NCBI GenBank assembly: GCA_030490835.1 | Contig: CM059971.1 | Span: 6,244,007 to 6,308,006 of the forward strand | Length of the DNA stretch: 64,000 nucleotides | Origin: Annona cherimola | Taxonomy: Eukaryota > Streptophyta > Magnoliopsida > Magnoliales > Annonaceae | Reading direction: 5' to 3' | Shown here: in pieces, positions 24,501 through 36,039 of the stretch | Layout of the letters: the number at the start of each line of letters is the position of its first letter | Numbering within the stretch: the stretch's first letter is position 1 | Notes under the pieces: generated by a model | The model's database searches: none | What the model saw: only the letters and a program-made list of their open reading frames with translations | What the model was told of the DNA's origin: nothing | Position numbers and translations under genes: made by a program

Positions 24501-26076
24501 GGCCACTCGCCACTTCATGCAGCAGTGGCTTTTGGTAAGGAATCGTCAACTTTAAAGCTGCTCGAGTACTGTCCAGAAACCATCGAACAACTTGACTTGA
24601 GCGGAAGAAATGTACTCCACATTGGTTTGCTACATGGAAGGTACGAAATTATTGAAATTTTGGTAAAACTACCTCAAATTGAAGGGTTGCTTGATGGTAC
24701 TGATAAAGATGGAAACACACCTATTCACCTTGCAACCAATCTACAAATGCACAATCCAACACTAATAGAGAAGAAAATAGAGCTTGACATGATCAGGAAT
24801 GAGGATTATCGAAAAATGAGTATTAAACGTCATGTCGCTTCTTTAAGGTATTACCCTTGCCTACACATTTATTTCATCAGACGCCCTGCATGTTACACCT
24901 TAATTGTTAGACTCTTCCTACGGGATGGATTATGTGAATACCAAATGCATTGCATGAATAACTTACCGGTAATGAAGCCTTGTTTAGAACATGTCTTTTA
25001 GAATATTACGTCTTCAATGAACTAACAAAGTTGTTAAAAGTTATCTTCTGCGTATTTTTTTTAACAAGTAGTATATATAAGATAGAAAATAATTCAGGGT
25101 TTCAATTAACTGATTTTGAGAGGAGACCCATTTATCCTTTGATTGAAAATAGTGACATTCATGTACAATATGTAGGTGGTTGAAGACGCTCATCTGCTTT
25201 AGATGGTAATTTGCCTTTTGTTGGTCCTAAGCCTCTGTGGGGTTTTTTCCCTATAACCGTTTGGGTGATGTAAATCATTTCCAGACCACTACTTATGTTT
25301 TTGTTTGTTAATTCTAAGCATAGTGGAGGAAACGAATTTTGTATGGTGTATAATGATTTAATGGAAGGAAATCGTGACAAACCTAGAATTCTAGCCAATT
25401 TTTCATTTGCAAAAATACATGGTTTGAGGCATTTGTAGGTGTGATCATTTTGTTACAGATCCTAACATGATTCTCATTTTGTTACAGGCCTCAACGCATG
25501 TCTGACGTAGCTCCCATGAAAAAGATTGATTTGAAAGGAATCGAAAATCAACAATTTTTGAAAGGAATAGAAAATCAACAACAAGTGGTAACTGTGATCG
25601 CATCACTGATTGCCACAGTTTCATTTGCAGCAGCCTTTACCTTACCAGGTGGGTACAGGAGCAGCAGTGAGCCTAACCCAGGAACAGCTATTCTGGCAAG
25701 CAAACCAGCTTTCAAAGCTTTTGTGCTTCTTGATACTCTTGCCATGAACTTCTCTATGTTTGCCATAATTTTCTACATGAGTGCATGGAGACCAACCATT
25801 ATGCAAAATATACCCGCAATTGCAGTTCTAATACTGAATATCGGCGATCTCTGTACCCTCATTGCATGTATCTGCATGCTCATCGCGTTGTCAGCAGGCT
25901 TGTTTGCGGTAGTTGCAGATGAAAGCATGGAGTTGGCCATAGCTGTGATTGTCATTTCCTGCCTTCTGCCCTTGTTTTTGCTTTTAGTTGTGTTCTATTT
26001 TCTAAGAAAAATAATAAGACTAATCAAAAAATTTGTTTATATTGCGACACAGGAACTCTACAGTCGTAGCAATTAG
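19419..26076 (+). CDS. ankyrin-repeat membrane protein with PGG domain (ACD6/ITN1-like), 3 exons
   Basis: Model: exons 19419-19983, 24322-24847 and 25488-26076, totalling 1680 nt (559 aa plus TAG). Introns begin GT and end AG, and phases agree: a phase-1 junction rebuilds GAG and a phase-2 junction rebuilds AGG. Residues 1-188 carry ankyrin motifs such as NTALHIAARF, DTALHCAARAG and GNTALHEAL. Exon 2 adds GKTALHYAAW, GHSPLHAAV, RNVLHIGLLHGR and GNTPIHLATN. Exon 3 carries the PGG domain (PGGY at about 417-420) and four hydrophobic segments. The start was chosen because MDRDLYKAA is the usual N-terminus and the pseudogene at 26965 keeps the same ATG context. Family members are membrane proteins with cytosolic ankyrin repeats, several acting in defence or stress; the exact role here is inferred. 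Exon 3 has a 27-bp in-frame duplication (LKGIENQQ twice). Intron 1 is 4338 bp and full of transposons. No disabling change was seen. Confidence 0.88.
21333..21727. mobile_element. foldback MITE nested in the hAT-like element
   Basis: The ends GGGCTAAGCAAATGTCCCAC and, inverted, GGGCTAAGCAAATGTCTCGC define the arms. Inner arm sequence (TTAAATACACTTAGATAAAC at 21626) is the one shared by the whole MITE family. The middle loop contains a (TA)n(CA)n microsatellite at 21512-21560. Confidence 0.7.
21953..21976 (+). repeat. (GGGTTA)4 telomere-like array
   Basis: Four GGGTTA units just inside the right end of the hAT-like element, with further GGGTTAGGGTTA near 21990. Most plant telomeres use TTTAGGG, and the position in a transposon end argues against a telomeric origin. 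Confidence 0.9.
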
Positions 26077-26960
26077 TGGTTGTGTATTAATAGTTTCAAG
26101 GTGGTTGTCTATTTGTTAGTTTTAGCAGATGTATGTTAACTCATGTATGACTTTTCTGCTATGATAATTCAATTCCCTATGTGTATTTTAAATCGTATGT
26201 TGGCTGCCAATTTGGGACAATGACTGGCAGATTTACAATGCTGGCAATCACATCACCCATCTACCTTCAACAATGCAGGGGCCAAGGCCAAGCTCCGTTC
26301 TCTGGGCCTCTGAGAGATAGAGGTATAATGCTCTGTTCAATGCTGAGGTTTACAGTAATCAGGACATAGCAAACCTGGTTCATTGATTGAAATCTGCCCC
26401 ATTGTTGGCTGATCTTTCTCTTCCCATGATCAAATCCAAGTATGAATCAGCAACAACAAAAAATAAAAAACAATAAACCAAATATGCATCACTCTTGCAA
26501 TTTCAAACTGAGCACTGCCCTCAAGGAGACTGTTATTGTCCATTAATCCACTTAATGTGCCAATCTCATGATGTTGAAATCATAGACCAAGTGGACCACC
26601 TCCATCTAGCTGATCATGATAGTAGCAAAGAGATCAAGCTGACGCCTGGATTATCTGTGATAGACGAGCAAGGGACGAGTAAATTCTCTTATCTGGAGGT
26701 AACCTAAGAAATTCAGTTTCTGTTTCCTTGTTCGTTGTGTCTTTATTTATTATTAGCTAGTTGCGAGTAGCTCCTTTTTTTTTTTTCCTTAAATGATCAA
26801 AGTCAATCATTTTATACAACAAGACGCATCCAAGATTTTACTAGGTATACTACTCGGGGGATTAAAAAAGGCTTTGCGAGCTAGCGGCATGGAATAAAAA
26901 GAGAACTCCCGAAGACCTTCAAAGACACCCGTTGGCCTTGTACCCGCTGACAAATATCGC
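26077..26960. other. 3' flank of the ankyrin gene, no further gene
   Basis: It presumably contains the 3' UTR just after 26076; no clear poly-A signal could be fixed. A short frame at 26495-26707 (70 aa, ending in a GT-containing junction) has no recognisable domain. Confidence 0.4.
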
Positions 26961-26964
26961 AGCC

Positions 26965-27740
26965 ATGAATCCTGATCTATACAGAGCAACAACAAATGGA
27001 GACGTACAACTCCAGGAACAAGTGGCCAAGTGCAAGCAAAAACAGCTCTGCACATCGCTGCAAGTCTTGGACATGAGGACTTCATCAAAGAAATCCTGCA
27101 AAATTCCATGATGACACTGCTCTTTACACTGCCGTAGAGGCCGGTTGCTTCGAGATTGTCAAAATTCTGGGGGATTATCAGTTGATAGTCAGTGTGCAGG
27201 AGAAGGGGGACGCGGATCGTATGTGCCCGGGAGCATGCAGCGCTACGCTGCATGCTCCCGGGCACATACACCCATTTATTATTTTTTTTTCAAATTTTTT
27301 TTTATAAAACTGTTAATATAAGTATATTTAACATCTTTGTAAATTTTTATTATTTTTGGAGTATTTTAGATATTTATTTTTTATTTTTAAAAATCAGTGA
27401 CATTTTAGGTAATTTATTTATTTTTGATTTTTGAAAATCAGTGGCATTTTAGGTAATTTTAAATTAACTAAAATGTCACTGATTTTCAAAAATCAAAAAT
27501 AAATATCTAAAATACTTCAAAAATGGTAAAAATCTATACACATATTAAATGTATATACATTAACAATATTATAAAAAAAATTGAAAAAAATAAAAAAAAA
27601 TAGGTGTATGCGCCCGGGAGCATGCAGCGCTGTATACTCCCGGGCGCATACGATCGGCGTCTGGAGAAGGGAGGATCATCATGCGTTGGGCTGCTAAGTC
27701 ATAAAAAAGGAGAAGGAGACGCCGTATGGAGATGGTAGGC
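26965..27740 (+). pseudogene. broken copy of the ankyrin gene first exon, split by a MITE
   Basis: The start MNPDLYRATTNGDVQLQEQ parallels MDRDLYKAATSGDVGPLER of the intact gene 7.5 kb upstream. Matching ankyrin phrases follow in shifting frames: TALHIAASLGHEDFIKEILQ, then DDTALYTAVEAGC. Compared with exon 1 of the intact gene it lacks short segments before each of these blocks, which breaks the frame. A Mutator-like MITE (27208-27662) interrupts it. After the MITE the match resumes with GGSSCVGLL against GGSWSVGLL, followed by KKGEGDAV against QNKDGNTA. No exon 2 or PGG exon follows, so it is a partial gene duplicate, most likely dead. Confidence 0.85.
27208..27662. mobile_element. Mutator-like foldback MITE in the ankyrin pseudogene
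   Basis: The 9-bp duplication GGAGAAGGG flanks it (27199-27207, 27663-27671). The terminal repeats read GACGCGGATCGTATG and, inverted, GACGCCGATCGTATG. Each end carries a perfect or near-perfect hairpin whose arm is GCCCGGGAGCATGCAGCG. The interior arms share TTATTATTTTTGGAGTATTT and a palindromic centre around AAAATCAGTGGCATTTTAGG with the copy at 39316-39718. Non-coding. Confidence 0.88.
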
Positions 27741-30700
27741 TTGCCGGAGAAGGAGATTGGCGCTGGCAGAGAAGGAGATGGGCTTCGAAAGGGTGCAGAT
27801 TGCAATAAGAGGTAGGGCCTTTCCAATTTCCTATCTCACCCCTCCAGCGCTGAAATTTTGCAACATCATCCTCAATAATTAGAATAATTTCGTAAATGAC
27901 ATACCAAGTTCAAGGGAAATGAAGAAGGTAACCCGTAAACCCAACTCAGAGTGCATCCGAACTTTGGAATTGAATCATCAAAAAATAAAAAAATTACAGT
28001 GTTACATACACCTAAGAACACAACCCATACCCATTTAGCTTACAAGGAATTGAATCAATAATAAATACAGGGTAACATGTACCTAAGCACACAACCCCCA
28101 TTTCGCTTACAAACGCAATCGTCCATTGCGAGGAATGCATACTCCACTTGGCCGAAGACAAGATTTTTCTCTACAGAATCATTCATTAAAGCTTTTGGAT
28201 AACAAAGACATCCAAATTTCACATTAATAAGAAAATTAAATTAAACTAGATGAGTTACTTAAAAAAATTTAACTAGATGAGAGTAAAAAAATAATAATAA
28301 GAAATAAACTAGATGGAAAGACTATTGTGGGCGTTTCATGTAACTTGTTTGATACAGTTCGTTATTATGTTTCTGTATGTATGTATTTGGTTTGGTGTGG
28401 TTAGTTGCCATACCTGTATTCCAATTGTCCATAGTGAATTGGTAACTTAAACAATATTTGTATTTAAGTGACTGAATTAGACTTAATTAAACCAAGAAGA
28501 AAGTAATCAAATATGAGTAGCTACTGATAATATTTCTTTGAGATGAGTAAGATAAATGGGAGTATGAATTTATTGACTCATAGTTATATCAAATTGATTC
28601 CATTTTAAGTAAGTTGTACAAAGATTACTAATCTAAGTTCATTTATATTCATATATATTTTCCAACACATATAAACCTAATCCTGTTTTAATTAATTGTT
28701 ATGCTCCTATGCAAATAAATAAAACAAGGTTGATAACCACATAATCTAATTGAGACTACGTAGGATTAATAGGTATATCTCTATCCATATTAACATCCAA
28801 CACCACAAGAGCTGAAAAACATATACCTTACATATAGATCTCATCCAAATCCACCTTTTCCAAGCATAAATCTGAATATTAAATCAATTTACAAGATTGC
28901 AAAGCTTGGAAACACATTAAGAATGATATATAAGGGTAATTCCATGCAACACAAGTTACAGTACAACTAAAATTTCGATCGAGCACAAAAAAATCAGATA
29001 ACAAAGTCTATGATATCAAATTATTCATATCTCCCACCACAAGGAGATTTAGCTAAGAAACATGGATTCAAATCCCTTCAAAATCAAGTTTACAAAAGAG
29101 AGAAAAATGACAAAAAGAAGAAGAGAAAAAAGAAGAAGAGATGAAACTCAATGAATTTGCATGGACAGCTATGCCTTTACTCAATCTTCTCTTCTTGCCT
29201 TGAAGCCTTTGTTTTTTGTCCCCTTTCTCAGTAGCCGCAAGCCCTCTCTTATGATTAACTAACTTTAAAAGATATATTTATATTTCCCATATAATTATGT
29301 TTGGCACATGCGAAATTTCACACACAAGGGGGTTGGTGCGGCACCATCTCTCTTGAAACTAATTAGTCAAAATAGACAACATGCAATGCACCAAAAAGCC
29401 AAATATAAAAAATTGAAAACAAGAACGACGACTATCTACAATCCAAAACTATAAAGCTAAATAGAAATCTCTAGATTCACAAACAAAAGTGGAAAATCTC
29501 AAGATTACATGGCTGCCAAATTGATCAAGATAGAGAGGATTCGATGGTTATACTTGCCTAAAAAATGGAAAAAAAAAAAAACGAAGCTCTCCCCCAAAAA
29601 AAATACACTGTTCAACGAGAGATGATGAAACAACTAGGCAAAAGAAAGAATCACTTTTCAAATTTCGGAGCCCCTCCAAAAACAAACAGTTTAATTTGCT
29701 AACACTACATTAAAAAATCAAAATTAGTCTTTTGAATAGTAAAAAAATATTGATAACTCGCAGACATACTTGTTATTCTTAAGAAGTAGCATATAGTTGG
29801 TTTAAGTCAAAGAAGTTAGTGCATTTTAGACACGAGTTATAAAGTTAGAGTAATGAGTTGTTAACGAATTGAGAAAGTTATACAGGCTAAATGTAGGGGT
29901 TGTAAATGGATCAGGTTGGCTGGGTTGGAGCTTAAACATAATATTAAACGATTTATAAAATCTTTAGAATTGGCGTTAACCACTTGAGCAGTTTTAGTTG
30001 TGATTTCTAGGCTTTATATGATATTTTTTATGATTCCTTGCTTTAGGTGATTATGCAATCCCAGTTCTCTACTTCTTTGCTACCAAAAAATTGAATTAAT
30101 AGGGTAAAGAATTTGAACTACGCATAAGAAATATAAAATAGAAAAAATATGGAAAAATTGAGGGTTACAAGTTGTTTTATAGAAGATTTCAAAAGACATG
30201 CAACAATAAGCTATTGTGAATCAAAATCAACAAAAAAATGCCAATGTACTAAATAATGAAGATGAAAGTTTGAGAAGTAATTTCATAACAACGATTTGTA
30301 TAGTTAATTTTGCGTGAACATTAGCTCTTTGCCTTGAGGCCTCTCTGGATTGGTTCCCACTTTAGAAGACTTAGTTTGCTTGCTAACAACAATTTTCTAA
30401 CTTTGCTCTTAATTGTTTTAGGCATAAGTTTTTTGTCAGGTAATTGTTTCTTCCTCTTTGGGACACCATTTTCAGAAAAATTCACAATTGCAGTAACTAA
30501 ACCTTCCATGACAACACATCTATTCAGCTCAAAACTACAAGATTAGCAATCTAGATAGACAAAAGCATTTTTTCTTCAAAGAAAACAAAAAAAAAAAAAA
30601 AGACAAAAGAATTCCACTCAAGAATTGTCCAATAGAGTCTTGACACTCTACAAGCACAAGAAAAGTAAGATGCCAATGAGCAAAGGATGTACATGTAATT

Positions 30701-31239
30701 AGTAGACGTCTTAACAACCAACATCAATAATGGACTAGCAAAAGTTTCAATAAATATATGGCCAATGACAAATTAGATTTTCTATTTCCTGTCATTAATG
30801 TTTTGATGGGTGACTGATATGTGGGGAATCTTAAGTTTTGCAGTTGTTTTCACCCATTATATTGGAGAGGGCATAGATAGAAACCTAGAAAATAAATTAA
30901 TTGATGAAAATTGGAAGTATTTGTAATAGATGAAAATCTTAAATTTGGTTGGTGAATTGAGAAGAGAATAGATTGATATTTCAATTAAAGAAAGTGTTTT
31001 TTGAAAAAAGAAGAATTTACAAATTTGAAAAGAGTGGAGACTGAGAGGCAAATTTACAATTAAAAAATAAAATTGAAATGAAAAGTTATTTCAAAGAAAA
31101 TAATATTAATTTGAAATTTAAATGATGTAGAATTTGATTTTTATATGTGTTGTAATTTAAGCTTATGAGAAGAATGATTTATGAAAATTGCATAAATTAC
31201 ATAGAAAATGCAAATATTAAACATGAGACCTTCTTGCAA
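27741..31239. other. 3.5 kb without a supported gene
   Basis: AT-rich DNA with many A-runs. 28860-29260 is purine-rich and featureless. A short lysine-rich frame on the minus strand (30321-30509, 62 aa, VPKRKKQLPDKK...) is more protein-like than its surroundings but matches no family I can name; it may be a relic coding fragment of a transposon. Confidence 0.4.
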
Positions 31240-31295
31240 TTAAATCATCCCACGCGAAGCGCAAGGTAGCACTTTCACGTGGGATTATTAGAGAG
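31240..31295. other. hairpin resembling a Helitron 3' end, unproven
   Basis: CCCACGCGAAGCGCAAGG at about 31249 resembles the CCGCGCGAAGCGCGG hairpins near plant Helitron 3' ends, but a CTRR terminus and a matching TC start were not found. Confidence 0.2.
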
Positions 31296-31598
31296 AGAGG
31301 AGAACATAAAAGAGGGAAAGGGTTCAGATTCAAAAGAAAAATGATGAGATGTTTAAATAAATCTCGGGATATCTCTCTGTGAGTAAGCTTATTAGGTGTT
31401 GAAAATTTTGCACTTTATTATTAAAGAATTGATGAGAATTTTAAGCTTTTGTTAAATTCATCCACTTGACCCAAACTCAATAGATCTGGTGCTATTTATC
31501 AACTTAGAAGCATTTGAAGGATTTATATTAAATAAGGAACTTAAATATACTCGAAGGAAAAATTAAAGTTAGTTTGTGCAATTTCCGCAACTGCCAAA

Positions 31599-32382
31599 AC
31601 TTTATAGATAAGAGAAGAACGAGCAGAACAGAGACAAGGAAACAAGAAGAGAACTGTTTTGATTTTGACTTTTGATAAAAAATTTATACAAGACTTCATG
31701 AATTTGTAATTTTACAAAAAAGTACCTATTTTAAAGAAATTGTAGAAAAATTCAAATCTTGTTAAAAATTTTGGAAGAGAAATTTCTAAAAGAATATTAT
31801 AAAATACCCTCTCAAGTAGTTGAGAAATTTCATTAAGAAAGTTTTAATTTGCAAAAAAGTTCCTCAAGAATGAAATATTTTGCGAAATACCTTGTATTAG
31901 CTAGAAATATATAGAATAATTTTTGAAAAATTATTTTACATAAGAACTTCAATCAAAGCACCAAAGAATCCTTGTAATAGCCCACACTAAGACTTTATAG
32001 ATATGAGAAGAACGAGCAGAACAGAGACAAGGAAACAAGAAGAGAACTGTTTTGATTTTGACTTTTGAGAAAAATTTTATACAAGACTCCATGAATTTGT
32101 AATTTTACAAAAAAGTACCTATTTTAAAGAAATTGTAGAAAAATTCAAATCTTGTTAAAAATTTTGGAAGAGAAATTTCTAAAAGAATATTATAAAATAC
32201 ACTCTCAAGTAGTTGAGAAATTTCATTAAGAAAGTTTTAATTTGCAAAAATTTCCTCAAGAATGAAATATTTTGCGAAATACCTTGTATTCGCTAGAAAT
32301 ATATAGAATAATTTTTGAAAAATTATTTTACATAAGAACTTCAATCAAAGCACTAAAGAATCCTTGTAATAGCCCACACTAA
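31599..32382. repeat. 393-bp direct tandem duplication
   Basis: ACTTTATAGATA starts at 31599 and at 31992. Each is followed by AGAACGAGCAGAACAGAGAC and nearly identical sequence to the end phrase AATAGCCCACACTAA. A few substitutions and small indels separate the copies. Non-coding. Confidence 0.9.
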
Positions 32383-32384
32383 CA

Positions 32385-33043
32385 ACACATGGTGGTTCGT
32401 GAGCCATTAGAAATGTTTTTAATGTAGTTGTTAATGTCAATGTTCGATTTTAATTATGTAGCTGTTGATTTTTACATTTTTAAATGTTCCAAATACATTG
32501 CATGGGTTGGATTATCTATAAGAGGTTGTTATAGAAGCTATTAAAGGGCAAATTTTTAATAGGAGATATTTTACTTGATTATGGCACATTATGATGATAA
32601 TAGAAACCTCTGCGCATTAGGCATAGTATTTAATACTTGTTCCAGGTAGATATTTAAAGATGAAATTAAAGAAAAAGATTTTTAGAATATTATTTAAAAA
32701 TATTATTATTGTCTTGATGTAGTTAAAGTGAAGAATAAATTGGAATCTTGTAGAGTCACATACAAGAATTTGAAAATTTACATAGGAGGTAAATTGGATT
32801 GTCTTGCTTTTATATGGACACATATGAATATTTATTTATGATGATTTTGAGGTTTTATTCGATTTTTTTGTGAAAATTTCTTCTTTGATATATATGATTT
32901 TCTTGGATTTAATTAAATCGAGTAGTTTAAGAAATGATTTTGGGTTCATTATGGATCTATAAAAATTTTTAAATCAAGAAAATTATTTGAGTTCAATGGA
33001 TATGTTTTATATTAAGCATATAAGCACAGGCTTAATGAATGAG
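32385..33043. other. intergenic, nothing recognised
   Basis: AT-rich with no gene or clear repeat; it ends at the left border of the hAT-like element. Confidence 0.4.
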
Positions 33044-34588
33044 TGTATATAACTAGGGGTGCAACTTGGGCCGGGTTCGGCCCGAACCCGAGAAAATCCA
33101 GTGCTAAAACTCACTATTTCTTAGCCCGAACCCGGACCGAAGTCTAATAATTTTAGGGTTCGGGTTCAGGTAAACCCGAACCCGAAATTCGGTTTATATA
33201 ATATAAATATTTTATTATGTATGATATATCAGCAGACAGTAGCTACAGCCTTTCTTTTGAGTTTGGACTTCTTCATTCCTGCTTTTTCATCCCGCTTTCT
33301 CTTTCTCGATTTGAGTTTATCCCATTCGCGACTGACAAAACCCTAGCCACTGAAGGCAACCCTGCCTCTGCCGGCGACTGCTTTCTCCCTGCCAACTGCC
33401 GTCGGCGTCCCTGCCTGCGTCCATGCCTGCAGCCGGCTGCATCCCGATTCTCGACATCCTCCTTGTGGCTGCGTTCCTCCCTGTGGCTGGCTGCGTCTCG
33501 GCGTCCCTGCCTGCGGCTGCGTCCCGGCGTCCCTCCCTGCATCCCTGCCGACCCTACTAGCCTTCAGCTGTCCATGCTCGTCCACCGTCTGCCCCTATCT
33601 TGCATTTGCCCGTCCCTGCCTCCTCGCCGCCCCTGCCCACTGCAGCCCGACGTCCCTGCATCTCTGCCATCCCTGCTCATTGCCATCCGGCGCCCCAGCA
33701 TCCTGCGTCCGGCGTCCCTACACCTGCGTCCGGCGTCCTTGCAGAACGTCTGATGCTCTCTCTCATTTGCTGTTTTTTTCTTCATTTATGTTGGTTTGTA
33801 CATTCCTCAACTCTGCTGCAACCGATGAGTCCCTCTGGTGCCGTCTGTGAGTTCCTTCTCTCTTTGTGCATGAATGAACTCCTTGCTCCAATGCTTTTGC
33901 AGATTGCGGATCCTTTTTCCCTTATTTTTCTTGATGGATTTTTAATAGAATTACCTTCGTTTGGATAGTGTTTTTGGCAGATCTGATGTTTAATGGATGG
34001 AGGCTTGTACCGTTCGGTTGCTTTCATTACTACCAACTCATTTTCCATTTTTCATTCTGGGCTGCGCACGAGCAGAGTGTTTTTTTTTAAAATTTTATTT
34101 TTTTAGACTACTGTTGCAGTCTTCTTAGCTTAAGTATGCTGATGTTGATTTTGGGAAGCTATTTCCTATTCTGAATTTACATCGAAATTTGATTTTTTTG
34201 GGTTTCGACTTGAAATGATGCATCTTTTGGACGTTGTGATTATGGCAATATCACTGCTGTTTGCGAGTTTTGTGTATGAAAAAGTTCTTTATCTTTATAC
34301 TAGTTGGAGGCGACTGAGTTCGCAGCTTTGCGTCCGAGCAGAGTCCTCTACTGTGGATCTCATTTGTACTAACCATCGGGTTCTGAGCTTTTGTAAATAG
34401 ATGGACGGCAGGTCGGATTCGTAGACGCTGTCTATCACCAGTCTTTTAAAACTTCCTTCTCTTTAATAGGTTGGCATTTGCACTCTGGAATATCAGGTTT
34501 ATTGACATCCCATCCAAGAATTTGTCCATCTTGAAAACTGTGTGTGTGGTTCGTCACGTCGGCATTATTCTTTAATCAACTAGAAGGG

Positions 34589-34711
34589 TTGAACATGTTA
34601 TCTGATGAAATTCAATCAAATGGAGAATATGTTTTCCGTTGAAATTCTATCAATTGGGGTACATGTTTTCTTCTGAAATTCAATCAATTGGAGAACATGG
34701 TGCTTAATTCA
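34589..34711 (+). repeat. three tandem units of ~41 bp
   Basis: Phrases GAAATTCAATCAAATGGAGA, GAAATTCTATCAATTGGGGT and GAAATTCAATCAATTGGAGA follow one another at about 41-bp spacing inside the hAT-like element. Confidence 0.8.
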
Positions 34712-35417
34712 AATGCATTAGTAACGTCCTGTTACCTGGATGCAATGGTAATATTTGTTTTTGCAAAATGATTAGTTCCATCGAGCCGATGAAAATGTAA
34801 TAAAGAAAATTATTAAATGTGAATGTGTGAACTTCTTGTTCATCCAAATTAGTGAATTACCTCCTTCACTTTGTATATGTTGGCCCATTCTATAGGTCTA
34901 GAAATTTACTACTATGCTTGTTATAGTTGTTCCACTTGCCCGACTTATGTTCCTCTTTTTTAATATTTTTGCAGTTATTGTATGAGATGGGGTTTAGCAT
35001 CATCTACGGGAAAGTTACGTGTATGTGCTTGGATGATTTTATTTTATTGAAATTAATATGATAAGATTTATCTTACAATTGGATGGTAATATTAATGTAT
35101 ATAGTTGTGATATTGGTGTTAAATTACAGAATGAAAAACGTTTGTATTCTACGTTATTAGACATAAAGCTATTATTCTACTCGATGCAAAGAGAAAGCTC
35201 AAAACATGTTTCTTTCTTTTTACTCTTAAGCAGTATTCGAATTTTTTTTTCTTTCGTATAATAAATTATTTTTTAAACTTTTTTTATCCAATAGGTTTGT
35301 GATAAAAATTATATATATAGGATGAGTAACAAAGACATATTAATATGAGAATGTCAACCCGAAACTCAACCCGAGCCCGAATTTCAAAAATAGGGTTAGG
35401 GTTTGAGGTTTACAAAT

Positions 35418-35442
35418 AGGGTTAGGGTTAGGGTTAGGGTTG
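35418..35442 (+). repeat. (GGGTTA)4 telomere-like array
   Basis: GGGTTA repeated about four times, 40-60 bp inside the right end of the hAT-like element. Same position as the array at 21953-21976 in the smaller relative. Confidence 0.9.
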
Positions 35443-35489
35443 AGGTGAACCCGAGTTTTATGAGCCCGAGTTGCACCCCTATGTATATT

Positions 35490-36039
35490 TGCTTGTTGGG
35501 CATGATATATGCATGATGATTCTTCAGGTGAGTCGGATAATAAAAGAAGTTATAGCATACTGGCGTGTAACTGTATAAAATGATTTATAATGATGAGTCT
35601 ACCTAGTGTACTGGGTGAGATAGATGATGATGAGGATAAGGATGGACATTTGTGTTGTATAAGCATTTAGACCATTATTCCTTGTATGAGCATAGTATTG
35701 ATGAGCATATGAACTTTATGAATTTTGATATTTGATTTGTTTTATGACAATGACGTTTATTTGTTTTTAACATTTGAGTGTTTTATCATTATCCTACTTA
35801 CAGAGTTGTATAAAAAGATATAAAGAAATAATTAAAACATAGGGCAATTGTGAAAAATGAAAAGTTTTAAATTGAAAAATTTTGGTTTTAAATGTTTTAT
35901 TATTATCCAAACATGCCTCTAAACTGTTTAAAATATTTTTTCTATGTGGATTAATAATCCATATTATTACTATTATTATTATTAACAAATCTTAGTATTT
36001 TTCATAATTTATACATAAGTATATAGAGTTTAAAGTAGG
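35490..36039. other. intergenic with a MITE fragment
   Basis: 35800-35918 matches the right half of the GTGTTTGG MITE family (AAAGTTTTAAATTGAAAAATT, ending ATCCAAACATGCC). The remainder is unrecognised. Confidence 0.5.

Larger units (their letters stand above)
33052..35481. mobile_element. 2.4-kb hAT-like element with telomere-like and GGGTTCGG arrays
   Basis: The left end (TAGGGGTGCAACTTGGGCCG at about 33054) is inverted at the right end (GAGTTGCACCCCTA, to 35481). TGTATATA and TGTATATT lie at the two sides and may be an imperfect 8-bp target duplication. CCGAACCC motifs sit inside both ends. A GC-rich block at 33300-33760 contains AAAACCCTAGCC, typical of plant 5' UTRs, and runs of CCCTGCCTGCG-type repeats. 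The open frame over it (33217-33753, 178 aa) is Pro/Arg/Ser-rich low-complexity sequence without a domain. Its AT-rich downstream part has no transposase. Confidence 0.72.

Noticed and set aside
31240..31295. A definite Helitron
   Set aside because: Only the hairpin resembles one; no CTRR end, no TC start and no Rep/helicase coding sequence were seen.
33217..33753. 178-aa open frame in a GC-rich block
   Set aside because: Low-complexity translation of CCCTGCCTGCG-type repeats; the antisense frames are equally open.
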